From positions 62,001 through 126,000 of the forward strand of contig NZ_FXTE01000003.1 in assembly GCF_900182615.1 (NCBI RefSeq): DNA of 64,000 nucleotides, read 5' to 3'. The stretch comes from Ruegeria faecimaris. GTDB taxonomy: Bacteria > Pseudomonadota > Alphaproteobacteria > Rhodobacterales > Rhodobacteraceae. Below are positions 8,899-17,567 of this stretch, piece by piece. The position numbers were made by a program, and so were the translations under genes. Positions within the stretch are counted from its first letter, which is position 1. The number at the start of each line of letters is the position of its first letter. The notes under the pieces are model-generated. The model made no database searches. It worked only from the letters and a program-made list of their open reading frames with translations, and was not told the DNA's origin.

Positions 8899-10293
8899 AT
8901 GAAGATCCAGGAAAACCGAACCTTTTCACAGCTCGAAGTCGGAGACGAAGCCCAGCTGACACGATTGTGCACGGTTGACGATCTTTACGCCTTCGCCTCG
9001 GCATCGGGGGATCACAATCCTCTGCATCTGGCGGCCTATGACGGTGACGGCGACGGCCACCCTGAGGCAGTGGCCCCTGCGCTTTGGCCCGCCGGTCTGG
9101 TGGCGGCCGTCTTGGGGAATATTTTGCCGGGCGCGGGAACCCAGACCCGCGCGGCCAATCTACGGTTTCACGCGATCGTTCTGGCCGGAGATGAGTTGAC
9201 AGCAGTTGTTCGGGTTACAGAAAAATCCGACGATGGTGATGTTATCTGTACCGCCGAGGTTCGGCGTGTTGGCGACAGCACCCTGGTCCTGAGCGGAGAT
9301 GTCCGAGTCACGCCGCCCGCAAAGCATATGGAATTCGATTCGATAGAGGTGCCGGGACTTATCGTACAACGCCACCGCCATTTCGAAGCGTTGCTGGCGA
9401 AAGCCAGACCCCTTGACCCGATGCCAACTGCTGTTGTTGCACCTGAAGAGCCAAACTCATTGGGGGGTGCTTTGCTGGGGTATAGCAACAGCATTATCAC
9501 GCCGATCTTTGTGGGTGATCCCGGCAAAATCGCTGCCGCAGCCGAGGCACTGGGTGCCGATCTGTCCGGATTTGAAATTATCGAGGCCTATGGCCACCAA
9601 GCCGCCGCCCATCGCGCGGTTGACCTGGTGGTTGAGGGCAGGGCGCAAACACTGATGAAGGGGCATTTGCACACCGATGACCTGTTGCGCGCGGTTCTGC
9701 GCCGCGAAAACGGGTTGAGAACCGGGCGAAGGCTGTCACATATATTCGTTATGGATGTTCCAGGGATGTCGCGTCCGATCATGGTCACTGACGCGGCCGT
9801 GAATATTGCCCCTGACCTCGAAACCAAGGCTGATATTGTTCAGAATGCGATCCATCTGGCACATTCCATCGGGATTGAGACCCCAAAGGTAGGCGTGCTT
9901 TCAGCCATTGAGACGATCAACCCGCGCATGGCGTCGTCAGTTGATGCCGCCTTGCTGTCGAAGATGGCCGAGCGGGGTCAGATCACTGGAGGGTTGGTTG
10001 ACGGCCCCTTGGCTATGGACAACGCGGTCGATCTGAATGCGGCACGCACCAAAGGGATTACGTCCGAGGTGGCTGGTGCTGCGGACATTCTTGTCGCCCC
10101 AAACATAGAAGCAGGCAATATGGTGGCGAAACAGCTGACATTCATCTCTCATGCCGAGGCGGCAGGGATCGTGGTCGGGGCTGCTGCACCGATTATCCTG
10201 ACCTCGCGTTCGGATGATGACGACTCGCGTCTGGCGTCCTGCGCGGTGGCGGCGCTTCATGCATATGCAAGTAAAGGCAAACTCCATGGCTGA
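8899..10293 (+). CDS. Bifunctional MaoC-like enoyl-CoA hydratase / phosphate acetyl(butyryl)transferase
   Basis: A 464-residue fusion. Residues 1-140 form a MaoC-like hot-dog hydratase with the catalytic dyad in SASGDHNPLH (D38, H43). The rest is a phosphotransacetylase/phosphate butyryltransferase domain (about 165-464: LGYSNSIITPIFVGDP, AAHRAVDLVVEG, RTGRRLSHIFVMDVPG, GPLAMDNAVD). It should convert acyl-CoA and phosphate to acyl-phosphate for the kinase that follows. ATG 8899 gives the family's usual start (MKIQENRTFSQLEVGD); an in-frame ATG 23 codons earlier adds a Pro-rich stretch not expected. It overlaps the kinase gene by 8 bases. This domain combination is known in proteobacteria, where the hydratase role is unclear. 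Confidence 0.9.
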   Translation: MKIQENRTFSQLEVGDEAQLTRLCTVDDLYAFASASGDHNPLHLAAYDGDGDGHPEAVAPALWPAGLVAAVLGNILPGAGTQTRAANLRFHAIVLAGDELTAVVRVTEKSDDGDVICTAEVRRVGDSTLVLSGDVRVTPPAKHMEFDSIEVPGLIVQRHRHFEALLAKARPLDPMPTAVVAPEEPNSLGGALLGYSNSIITPIFVGDPGKIAAAAEALGADLSGFEIIEAYGHQAAAHRAVDLVVEGRAQTLMKGHLHTDDLLRAVLRRENGLRTGRRLSHIFVMDVPGMSRPIMVTDAAVNIAPDLETKADIVQNAIHLAHSIGIETPKVGVLSAIETINPRMASSVDAALLSKMAERGQITGGLVDGPLAMDNAVDLNAARTKGITSEVAGAADILVAPNIEAGNMVAKQLTFISHAEAAGIVVGAAAPIILTSRSDDDDSRLASCAVAALHAYASKGKLHG

Positions 10294-11458
10294 CCATGTT
10301 CTGGCACTGAACGCCGGGTCCTCATCACTGAAATTCGCGCTGTACGAACTGGTTGATGACAACCGTCCCAGCATGCGGTGGCGCGGACAAATAGAACGTT
10401 TAGGTGATGCACCACGCCTATTGGCCCAGTCGGCAGGCGGCAGATCAGTAGATCGTCCCCTGTCGAGCACCAAAAGCCATGATGAAGCAATCCACGCATT
10501 TCTTGAAATGGCGCGGGAATATCTTCCTGACATTCATGTGTGCGCGATAGGTCATCGCGTAGTGCATGGAGGAACAGTCTATTCCGAGCCTGTGCGCGTG
10601 GATGACACCGTCATCAACATTTTAGAAGGGTTTATTCCCTTTGCTCCTCTGCATCAGCCCTACAGTCTTGCGGGTATTCGCGCAGCCAGCGCTGCCTTCC
10701 CCGGAACAACTCAGGTTGCCTGTTTTGACACGGCGTTTCATCGCACCCATCCGTGGGTAAACGACACCTTTGCCTTGCCGAAAAGCTACTATGACAAAGG
10801 CGTTCGCCGCTATGGGTTCCACGGGCTGAGCTATGACTACATTTCGAACAAGCTGAAAGAAACGGCACCGGGTCTGTATGATGGCCGTGTGGTTATCGCC
10901 CATCTTGGAAACGGGGCATCCATGTGCGCGGTTTCAGGTGGGCGCGCTGTGGCCTCGACCATGGGGTTCTCGGCGCTTGACGGGTTGCCGATGGGCACGC
11001 GCTGCGGTCAGCTGGATCCAGGTGTCGTGCTGTATATGCTGCAGCAGGACGGAATGACCGCAGAAGAGATTGCCGAAATGTTGTACAGAAAATCCGGCCT
11101 GCTGGGCCTGTCGGGGATATCATCGGATATGCGCACGTTGCTGGCCGCTGATACGCCCGAAGCCCGAAAGGCAATCGACTATTACGTCTTCCGTATCCGG
11201 CGAGAGCTTGGTGCCCTGTCGGCCGCACTTGAAGGGATTGATGCGCTTGTCTTCACCGGTGGCGTTGGTGAGAATGCGGCCCAGATCCGGCAGATGGTTT
11301 GTGATGGAATGCGATGGATCGGGATCGAAATGGATCACGCCAGGAATGCCGATGGTGGAACAGTCCTGTCCACGGATTTCAGTCGTGTCCGGATTCTGAC
11401 GATCCCCACAAATGAGGAGATGGTGATCGCGCGGGCTGCGGTGAATTTTCTGGAATAG
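10286..11458 (+). CDS. ackA: Acetate kinase
   Basis: A 390-residue cytoplasmic acetate/butyrate kinase producing ATP from acyl-phosphate, paired with the transacetylase. Motifs are the first signature LALNAGSSSLKFALYEL, IGHRVVHGG, RRYGFHGLSYDYIS, VIAHLGNGASMCAV, the glycine-rich MGFSALDGLPMGTRCGQLDPG and the adenosine motif VFTGGVGENAAQIR. ATG 10286 (MADHVLALNAGSSS) overlaps the upstream gene by 8 bases, indicating coupling; an ATG 72 bases upstream in frame would give an implausible Arg-rich N-terminus. Specificity for acetate rather than butyrate is inferred from the full length and signature pattern. Confidence 0.94.
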   Translation: MADHVLALNAGSSSLKFALYELVDDNRPSMRWRGQIERLGDAPRLLAQSAGGRSVDRPLSSTKSHDEAIHAFLEMAREYLPDIHVCAIGHRVVHGGTVYSEPVRVDDTVINILEGFIPFAPLHQPYSLAGIRAASAAFPGTTQVACFDTAFHRTHPWVNDTFALPKSYYDKGVRRYGFHGLSYDYISNKLKETAPGLYDGRVVIAHLGNGASMCAVSGGRAVASTMGFSALDGLPMGTRCGQLDPGVVLYMLQQDGMTAEEIAEMLYRKSGLLGLSGISSDMRTLLAADTPEARKAIDYYVFRIRRELGALSAALEGIDALVFTGGVGENAAQIRQMVCDGMRWIGIEMDHARNADGGTVLSTDFSRVRILTIPTNEEMVIARAAVNFLE

Positions 11459-11461
11459 GTC

Positions 11462-11935
11462 TTATTCGTTCGGCGTTTCTTTCCGGCGCCGGGCGTATTT
11501 CAGCAGCATGCTCAGCAAGGTCGTGATGGCTTCGGGCGCCAGTACGCCAACCGGGTCGCGGCGAATTCCGGCTACGGTGTTTTGGACCTCGGCCAGGGAA
11601 TCCCTGATTTCAGATTCAATGTCTTGCAGCGCCATATCCCGAAGTTCGACTGCGGCTGAGGTATCGCCGTGTTGGTTTATCGAATTGGCGAGCAGAACCA
11701 GAATCAAAGCAAGTACCAGATTGGTCCCCGCCACAAGTATCGCAGCAACGGGTTTCGACAGGATCGCGGAAAGCCAGAAAAATCCGGCGAGATTCAGCAT
11801 GATGATCGCCAGGCCCACCGCCACTCCGGCGGCTATGTAAAACCCGGCCCGTTTCACGGAGATCGCAAGCTGTGCGCGTGCGATCAAGCGTTCAGCGCGC
11901 AAAATGACTGAGACATTGCGGGATATGCGGCTCAT
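11462..11935 (-). CDS. Phage holin family (Holin-X-like) small membrane protein
   Basis: A 157-residue protein with a basic N-terminus, two strong hydrophobic helices at about 32-52 and 62-84, and an acidic cytoplasmic C-terminal helix (VELRDMALQDIESEIRDSLAEVQNTVAGIRRDP). This matches the Holin-X/DUF1469-type proteins found widely in alphaproteobacterial chromosomes, which are not phage genes despite the name. It is transcribed with the 89-residue protein 9 bases upstream, itself a tail-anchored ribosome-association type candidate. It converges on ackA with only three bases between the stops. The function is unknown, probably envelope-related. Confidence 0.65.
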   Translation of the reverse strand: MSRISRNVSVILRAERLIARAQLAISVKRAGFYIAAGVAVGLAIIMLNLAGFFWLSAILSKPVAAILVAGTNLVLALILVLLANSINQHGDTSAAVELRDMALQDIESEIRDSLAEVQNTVAGIRRDPVGVLAPEAITTLLSMLLKYARRRKETPNE

Positions 11936-11944
11936 GGGCGTCTC

Positions 11945-12214
11945 CTAGCGTGACCGGCCAAGCATGTAGCCTAGGGCAAAAATACCGGCGGCAAACAGAA
12001 TTGATTTTCTGTGCGGCAGATCTTCGAATTCCTCAAGTATATCGTCAAGCTGTGTGGACCAGGATTCGAGGTTATCTGTAAGCCGGTCGGCGATGGTTTC
12101 GTGCGGCGGGGCGTCAGCCCCTTTATCTGGCGAAGCGTTTTTTGCCGGTGACTGCTCGGCAAGTTGCCGTCGCAACTCTGCGATCTCTGCTTCAAGCTCG
12201 GCTTTTGTCACCAT
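11945..12214 (-). CDS. Small coiled-coil, C-terminal membrane-anchored protein (YqjD/ElaB-like)
   Basis: An 89-residue protein with an N-terminal coiled coil (KAELEAEIAELRRQLAEQ), an amphipathic acidic middle (LTDNLESWSTQLDDILEEFEDL) and one C-terminal transmembrane helix ending GYMLGRSR. The layout is that of DUF883/YqjD-ElaB proteins, which anchor to the inner membrane and bind ribosomes in E. coli; the relation here is by architecture only. It lies 9 bases before the holin-like gene, and similar pairs (yqjD-yqjE type) are common. The start follows AAGGAGCC on the minus strand (12222-12229). Confidence 0.6.
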   Translation of the reverse strand: MVTKAELEAEIAELRRQLAEQSPAKNASPDKGADAPPHETIADRLTDNLESWSTQLDDILEEFEDLPHRKSILFAAGIFALGYMLGRSR

Positions 12215-12341
12215 TGCTCAGGCTCCTTCCCGGCGGACCACTATCAGCTTGCCAGTATCGCCCATGGTAGACTGATTTTCCGATTTAGTAAAAGGGGCTT
12301 ATCGGGTTCAAAGCCGGTGCCAGCGCGCCTATGCGCCAATG

Positions 12342-13007
12342 TCAATAATCCGCAACCAGCAGGAAATCCGGGATTGTGTCTTCCTCGATTGTCGCAAAGC
12401 GAGGGATCGGCTGTTCGAAGACGTTGTCGGTTCGGTCGTCATTGACGGTAGACACTTCGCCAATCAAACAATCGCCTTTTTCCGCCCAGAACGCGTGCCA
12501 GATACCCGGCATCAAGGTCACGCTTTGACCGGGCTTTAGCCGCAGCAGTTCGCCAGGTTGAAGCGTCACAGGGCAGTTGTCGCTAGGCACGGTCACAGGG
12601 GTATCGCGGTCAATGCCGCCCTGAGGGTCTGAGGCGTAGATTTCCATCACCAGATCGCCACCGCCCCGGTTGATGATATCCTCGGCTTTGACGATGTGCC
12701 GGTGCATCGGCGAAAGCTGCTTGTCCCGCGACACCAGCAGTTTCTCGGCATAGAGCATGCCTTGCCCCTTGTTCAGATCGCTGACATCGCCATTGCGTAG
12801 GGTGAACAGGAACAGGCCAAGTTCGTCAAACCGACCCTGGCCATAGTCGGTTATGTCCCACCCAAGCCCGCGTTCACGGATACCGGCGGCCTGTTCGCTG
12901 CGCATTTTCTCGGGCGACCAATCCGCAAAGGGCGGCAGCACCGCGCCAAAGGAACGGATAAAGGCCTCGGCCTCGGATTTGATTTCGTTGATTTCGGAAC
13001 GTTTCAT
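12342..13007 (-). CDS. D-lyxose/D-mannose isomerase family protein
   Basis: A 221-residue cupin-type sugar isomerase interconverting D-lyxose with D-xylulose or D-mannose with D-fructose. The N-terminus MKRSEINEIKSEAEAFIRSFG is typical of the family. Metal-ligand elements are visible as MHRHIVKAEDIINRGGGDLVMEIYA and the later PGIWHAFWAEKGDCLIGEVSTVNDDRTDNVF. I chose ATG 13007 since it gives this conserved start behind GAAGAAG; an in-frame ATG at 13034 overlaps the kinase stop and has no ribosome site. It is the last gene of the minus-strand glucoside operon. Placed after a fructokinase, it could turn mannose into fructose for phosphorylation. Confidence 0.82.
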   Translation of the reverse strand: MKRSEINEIKSEAEAFIRSFGAVLPPFADWSPEKMRSEQAAGIRERGLGWDITDYGQGRFDELGLFLFTLRNGDVSDLNKGQGMLYAEKLLVSRDKQLSPMHRHIVKAEDIINRGGGDLVMEIYASDPQGGIDRDTPVTVPSDNCPVTLQPGELLRLKPGQSVTLMPGIWHAFWAEKGDCLIGEVSTVNDDRTDNVFEQPIPRFATIEEDTIPDFLLVADY

Positions 13008-13023
13008 CGGCTTCTTCGTTGGG

Positions 13024-13950
13024 TCAGAGTTCATGGGCCCAGGGCGGGTTTGCCCCGGCGCGCGCGACAGTTACAGCGGCGACTTCCGCCCCTTTCGAAA
13101 GGGCTACGCGCAGGGCGTTTGCTGGCAATGTGCGCAATTCGGATTTTGTTAAGTGGCCTGATTGATCTAGGGCGGACAAGACGCCTGCGTTGAAAGTGTC
13201 ACCGGCGCCAACGGTGTCGACGACCTCGACCTTTTTTACGGGAACAGAAACGTCGGACCCGTCTGCAAGATACCCGATCGCGCCTTCGCTGCCCCGGGTG
13301 ACGATCACCACCGAAGGTCCTGCCTGCAGCAACAGCGGAACTTTCTCAGCAAGGCTTTCTGGGCCCGGAATGATCCAGTTCAGATCTTCGTCCGAGACCT
13401 TGACGATATCCGCTTGCGCAATCATGCGGTTCAGCCGGGTGCGATACCGGGTCTGATCCCGGATGAAATCCGGGCGAATGTTTGGGTCCAACATGACGGC
13501 GCGCTCTGATCCAAAGCGGTCAAGCACCGCCGCATAGGCATCTGCGCAAGGCTCGCATGCCAGACTGATCCCGCCCAGATACAGCGCCGAGACCGAGGGC
13601 AGATGGGTTGGCATATCCTCTGGCGTCAACATCCGTCCGGCCGAGTTTTCATCGACGAAACTGTAGGCTGCCTGCCCATCCTTGAGCTGTACAAATGCCA
13701 ATGTAGTCGGGCGGTCCGAGTGGATTACCCGGTCGGAGTCAACATGGCTGGCCTTGAGGGCGGCCATAAGCTGTTGCCCGAACATGTCAGAGGAAAGCCC
13801 GGTCAGCAGACCCACCGGCGTATCCAATCGACCCAGGGCAATAGCCGTGTTGAAAATCGCACCGCCAGAATGGGGCACAAACCCCAGTTCGCCCGAGATC
13901 GTGGGCGTCTCGATCATATCGATCAGGGCTTCACCACAGCATAGGATCAT
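13024..13950 (-). CDS. PfkB-family carbohydrate kinase (probable fructokinase)
   Basis: A 308-residue ribokinase-superfamily kinase, beginning MILCCGEALIDMIE with a substrate-side HSGGAIFNTAIALGRL segment and ending with the PfkB ATP/anion-hole motif DTVGAGDTFNAGVLSAL. Fructokinases of alphaproteobacteria have this pattern and length. It would phosphorylate fructose released from sucrose-like alpha-glucosides by AglA or made from mannose by the next gene. It sits 36 bases after the GH1-glucokinase gene and 16 bases before the isomerase start, within one operon. Fructose specificity is inferred from context. Confidence 0.85.
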   Translation of the reverse strand: MILCCGEALIDMIETPTISGELGFVPHSGGAIFNTAIALGRLDTPVGLLTGLSSDMFGQQLMAALKASHVDSDRVIHSDRPTTLAFVQLKDGQAAYSFVDENSAGRMLTPEDMPTHLPSVSALYLGGISLACEPCADAYAAVLDRFGSERAVMLDPNIRPDFIRDQTRYRTRLNRMIAQADIVKVSDEDLNWIIPGPESLAEKVPLLLQAGPSVVIVTRGSEGAIGYLADGSDVSVPVKKVEVVDTVGAGDTFNAGVLSALDQSGHLTKSELRTLPANALRVALSKGAEVAAVTVARAGANPPWAHEL

Positions 13951-13986
13951 GCCGGGACCTTTCTGTTTCTGAAACGTGCGGTCAGA

Positions 13987-16311
13987 CTACCGCCTTAGCG
14001 CATTTTTACAGAAATTGTTAGCGCCAACAATGCCAAATTCATCCTGTTCCGAGACATACAGGTTCATGGATCGGCGCAACTCGCTGAACCGGCCTCCGGC
14101 ATTAAAGGCGTCTCGGAAGGCGTCCTTGAACAGCCAGCGGTTCTTTTCGGCCACGCCGCCCACAAGGAACACGCCACCGGCAGGCATCATGACGATCGCC
14201 AGATCGCCCATGACCGCGCCTAGATGTGTGGTGAACATATGCGCGGCCTTGACGGCATGGGCATCGGTTCCGTCGCGTGCATCCTGAAGGATATCGCGCG
14301 CGGTTCGGGGCTCGGCCTTTGCCCGACCCCCTGCCAGTTCGATGGCCTGATAGAGGATCGGCAAACCCGTACCGCTGAGAAACATTTCCGCCTCAAGTGT
14401 CAGGGTGTCGTCAAAAAAACACTCGGGGGCCACCAGCCGCGCGGCGTTGAATATTTCGACCTCGTCCTGACTTCGGGGCGAGAGGCCGATATGGCCGCCT
14501 TCGCCGGACACCGTGTGATAGCGGCCATTCGAATATAGCAGCGATCCGACACCTAGCCCGGTTCCAGGCCCGACGACCAGACGAGTGCCGGTCGGCGGAT
14601 GCTTGGCCCCTTGCAAGACTTCAACATTGTCATGGGAAATTTCGGCAACAGACCACGCAGCGGCAGTGAAGTCGTTGATCACAAAGGTATGTCGGGCGCC
14701 CGTTGCCTGAGCGATATCATCCTCTGACAGATCAAGTTGGGCGTTGGTCAGCCTGATTGTACCGTTGCGGACAGGTCCTGCCCCGGCGGCAACCACGGCC
14801 CGTGGGTCGGTTCCGATCTCGTCGCGCAGGCTGTGAAAGGCTTCGAGCAATTCGGGCAGCTTGCCGGTGGGGTATTTGTGCAGATCTGTCAGCTCACCAT
14901 TGGTGATAACGCCAAGCCGCGTATTGGTGCCGCCGATATCGGCCACGAGGTTCCAATGGTCGTGCATGGCCCCAGCCGGTTGCGCCAGCGGCAAGGACAC
15001 GGTGCCTCCCGTCAGGGCCTTTTGTACTGCGGTGTAGGATGCCTTGGGTGTCCGTTCCATCGTCTGAAAGTCCACGTCCACAAGGCCGAACCGCTTCTCA
15101 TATCCCAGCGCCCATTCGTAGTTGTCCAGCAGGGACCAGATGAAGTAACCCTTGATCGGCACGCCCTGTGCCAAGGCGTCCTGTACCGCCGATAGATGTT
15201 GGTTCAGATAGTCGATCCGGTCGCTATCCTGCTGCCGTTCGGGGCTGGCCATGCCATTTTCCGTCACCAGAATCGGCAGGTCCCCGGTGTAATCCTGCTT
15301 GGTGCGGGTCAGAAACCGGGTCAGGGCGGCGGGTTCGATCTCCCACCCCATCTGAGTTTTGGGCAGCGGGCCGGCGATTTCCTGCAGACTGGGCCAGGTG
15401 GTCTCCGAAGGCGCAATCAACTTGCGGGTATAGTAGTTCAGACCACACCAATCGACCGGCGTACCGATGATGTCGAAATCATCCTGCCAGCCAGCGGGCA
15501 GGTAGGGCTCTAACCCCTCCCGAACGTTGTCTGGATAGGCCTTGTTGAAAACGCCGCCCAGAAAGAACCGGTTGTAGATGCCGTCATACAGATCAGCCGC
15601 GCGGCGCGCTTCGGGGCTGTCATCTGCGGGTTCGGCCCATTCCAGGTTGAAAACCGCGCCCAGGTTGGACATGCCAAGGCCCCGCATCGCGTCGATGGCG
15701 CTGCCATGGGCCAGAAGGACGTGGTGCATCGCGCGGGCGGTTGCACGGATGTCGCGCAGACCCGGGGCGTGATGGCCTTCGAAATGGCTCAGCCAGCTGA
15801 CGCACCACGGCTCATTTATGGGGGCGACGCTGTACATCCGATCGCCGATGCGGCCCATGATGACCTCGGTGAAATCGGCGAACCACCCGGCGATATCTCG
15901 ATTGCGCCAGCCGCCCAGATCGGCCAGAAACGAAGGTAGTTCCCAATGGTAAAGCGTGGCGCAGGGGCGGATACCGCGTTCCAGCAGCGCATCGGCCAGC
16001 CGATCATAGTAATCCAGCCCGGCCTCATTCACCTGACCACGGCCTTCGGGCAGAACCCGCGCCCAGCTGGTTGAAAACCGGTAGCAATCAAAGCCGCCAT
16101 CGCGCACCAGATCCAGATCCTGCGGGAACCGGTTCAGGTGGTCACAGGCCAGATCCCCGTTTTCATTTCGCACAACATTGCCGGGGGTCCTGGCAAAGGT
16201 ATCCCAATGGGTTTGCCCGGCCCCTCCCTGTGCGTGGCCTTCGATCTGATAGGCCGAGGTTGCGACGCCAAAGAGGAAATCTTTGGGGAAATCAGTGCGG
16301 TTGTATTTCAT
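13987..16311 (-). CDS. GH1 beta-glucosidase fused to glucokinase
   Basis: A single 774-codon frame carrying two enzymes. Residues 1-435 are a complete GH1 beta-glucosidase: start FPKDFLFGVATSAYQIEG, acid/base Glu in NEP (166-168), nucleophile Glu351 in TENG (350-353), and IKGYFIWSLLDNYEW. A 14-residue linker (about 434-448) leads into a complete glucokinase (Glk) from about 450: VADIGGTNTRLG (456-467), INDFTAAAWS, VGPGTGLGVG (580-589) and SGEGGHIGL. Either part alone is normal family length. The product could cleave beta-glucosides and phosphorylate the glucose. No stop or frameshift lies between; Met449 is a possible internal start, but no good ribosome site precedes it. It begins 2 bases after the LacI gene ends. 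Confidence 0.88.
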   Translation of the reverse strand: MKYNRTDFPKDFLFGVATSAYQIEGHAQGGAGQTHWDTFARTPGNVVRNENGDLACDHLNRFPQDLDLVRDGGFDCYRFSTSWARVLPEGRGQVNEAGLDYYDRLADALLERGIRPCATLYHWELPSFLADLGGWRNRDIAGWFADFTEVIMGRIGDRMYSVAPINEPWCVSWLSHFEGHHAPGLRDIRATARAMHHVLLAHGSAIDAMRGLGMSNLGAVFNLEWAEPADDSPEARRAADLYDGIYNRFFLGGVFNKAYPDNVREGLEPYLPAGWQDDFDIIGTPVDWCGLNYYTRKLIAPSETTWPSLQEIAGPLPKTQMGWEIEPAALTRFLTRTKQDYTGDLPILVTENGMASPERQQDSDRIDYLNQHLSAVQDALAQGVPIKGYFIWSLLDNYEWALGYEKRFGLVDVDFQTMERTPKASYTAVQKALTGGTVSLPLAQPAGAMHDHWNLVADIGGTNTRLGVITNGELTDLHKYPTGKLPELLEAFHSLRDEIGTDPRAVVAAGAGPVRNGTIRLTNAQLDLSEDDIAQATGARHTFVINDFTAAAWSVAEISHDNVEVLQGAKHPPTGTRLVVGPGTGLGVGSLLYSNGRYHTVSGEGGHIGLSPRSQDEVEIFNAARLVAPECFFDDTLTLEAEMFLSGTGLPILYQAIELAGGRAKAEPRTARDILQDARDGTDAHAVKAAHMFTTHLGAVMGDLAIVMMPAGGVFLVGGVAEKNRWLFKDAFRDAFNAGGRFSELRRSMNLYVSEQDEFGIVGANNFCKNALRR

Positions 16312-16313
16312 AT

Positions 16314-17345
16314 TCAGAACCTGTTGGGGGCGGGGCCGGTCGAGCCGCCAACTACCAGCTCAGCCTCCAGCAATCTAGTTTTGGCCGGGTCTTCGGGCGC
16401 ATTTATTCGTTCGATCAGCATTTCGGCAGCTATTTCACCGGCCAACCGAACCGAGGATCGCGTGGCGGTGAAGATCGGTACATCCTGCCCGTTTTTCAGA
16501 TAGGACAGGTCGTCATCATGGGCGATCACCGAAACATCGCGGCCCATCTGCAGCCCTGCTTCGTTCAATGCCCGCCGAACTCCGATGGCCGAAATCATTG
16601 ACGAAACCAGGATGGCGGTCGGAGGATTCTTAAGTTGAGCCATATCGCGCGCTTCGTGGTGGCCATATACCTCTGTCATCTCGGCGCTGCGCATCAATTC
16701 AGGGTCCGGTGACAGACCGGCTTGATTCAGGGCCTGCAGGTAACCGGCCCGGCGGCGTTGGGCGAAATCCATATCTTCAAGTCCGTTGATAAGGGCGATC
16801 CGTCGATGCCCCAGGTCAATCAGAAACTGGGTGGCGCGCATGAACGAGCTTTTGTTGTTCACATCAACCCAGTCATAGGGCGCGTCAATTCCAGTGGATC
16901 GTCCGTGCACAATGAAGGGCGCGCCCATGCGATTGAGGACTTCAATCCGCTGCTCGTTCACCTTGGGGCCCTGCAGAACGACACCGTCCACGGCACCACG
17001 CTGAAACAGGTCGCGATAGGCGCGTTCAATAGATGTGTCGTCGGCGCTGGTGAACATCATGTCATAGCCGTGTTCAGCATATCTACGAGCAGCCCCGGCG
17101 ACAAAATCGCCAAAGATTGGGTTCACCATTTCATGCTGGGATGAGCTGGGAATCACGTGCCCGATCACGTGTGATCGACCTGTCGCCAGACCCTTGGCCC
17201 GGCTGTTCGGGCGGTACCCGTGTTTTGTTGCGGCGGCCTGAACCCTTGTGCGCGTGGCTTCGCTGACCTCGGGGTATCCGTTCAGCGCACGGCTGACGGT
17301 TGTTTGGGACAAACCAAGGATTTCAGAGAGCTGCTTAAGGTTCAT
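16314..17345 (-). CDS. LacI-family transcriptional regulator of the alpha-glucoside locus (AglR-like)
   Basis: A 343-residue repressor with an N-terminal helix-turn-helix (LKQLSEILGLSQTTVSRALNGYPEVSEATRTRV), a hinge helix (PNSRAKGLATG) and a periplasmic-binding-like effector domain (VIGHVIPSSS...RRIALINGLEDMDFAQRRRAGYLQAL). It heads the minus-strand operon and faces aglE across 222 bases. A perfect palindrome at 17510-17523 just downstream of the aglE promoter is the likely operator, and a CAAAGCGC half-site sits in its own leader (17353-17360), suggesting control of both arms. The effector is probably a glucoside or glucose, by analogy with AglR of Sinorhizobium. Confidence 0.87.
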   Translation of the reverse strand: MNLKQLSEILGLSQTTVSRALNGYPEVSEATRTRVQAAATKHGYRPNSRAKGLATGRSHVIGHVIPSSSQHEMVNPIFGDFVAGAARRYAEHGYDMMFTSADDTSIERAYRDLFQRGAVDGVVLQGPKVNEQRIEVLNRMGAPFIVHGRSTGIDAPYDWVDVNNKSSFMRATQFLIDLGHRRIALINGLEDMDFAQRRRAGYLQALNQAGLSPDPELMRSAEMTEVYGHHEARDMAQLKNPPTAILVSSMISAIGVRRALNEAGLQMGRDVSVIAHDDDLSYLKNGQDVPIFTATRSSVRLAGEIAAEMLIERINAPEDPAKTRLLEAELVVGGSTGPAPNRF

Positions 17346-17470
17346 ATTTGTTCAAAGCGCCTACAAATTACTGCGTATTCCTGTTTTTGCGGGCATTTTC
17401 TCTGGTGGTCAACAGATTTCACGAACATCTCGTTTGATATTTATATTTATGGTCCTTCGCAAAGCAATCG

Positions 17471-17523
17471 TTGACAGGTGGAGGCTGTTAGCGCATAAAC
17501 TCACTCCAGCCAAAGCGCTTTGG
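17471..17523 (+). promoter_or_regulatory. Promoter and LacI-type operator of the aglEFGAK operon
   Basis: TTGACA (17471-17476) and CATAAA (17494-17499) form a -35/-10 pair with 17-base spacing. The perfect palindrome CCAAAGCGCTTTGG (17510-17523), with the central CG step typical of LacI-family operators, lies across the predicted start region, so repressor binding would block initiation. A strong ribosome site (GGGAGGAG) precedes aglE. Confidence 0.75.
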
Positions 17524-17567
17524 ATATTTAAGACCAAAGGCCGAGATATCGTTGGGAGGAGAAATTC

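Noticed and set aside
11462-12214. Holin-type gene as a sign of a prophage
   Set aside because: The family is common in chromosomes, its partner is a YqjD-like membrane protein, and no other phage gene is near.
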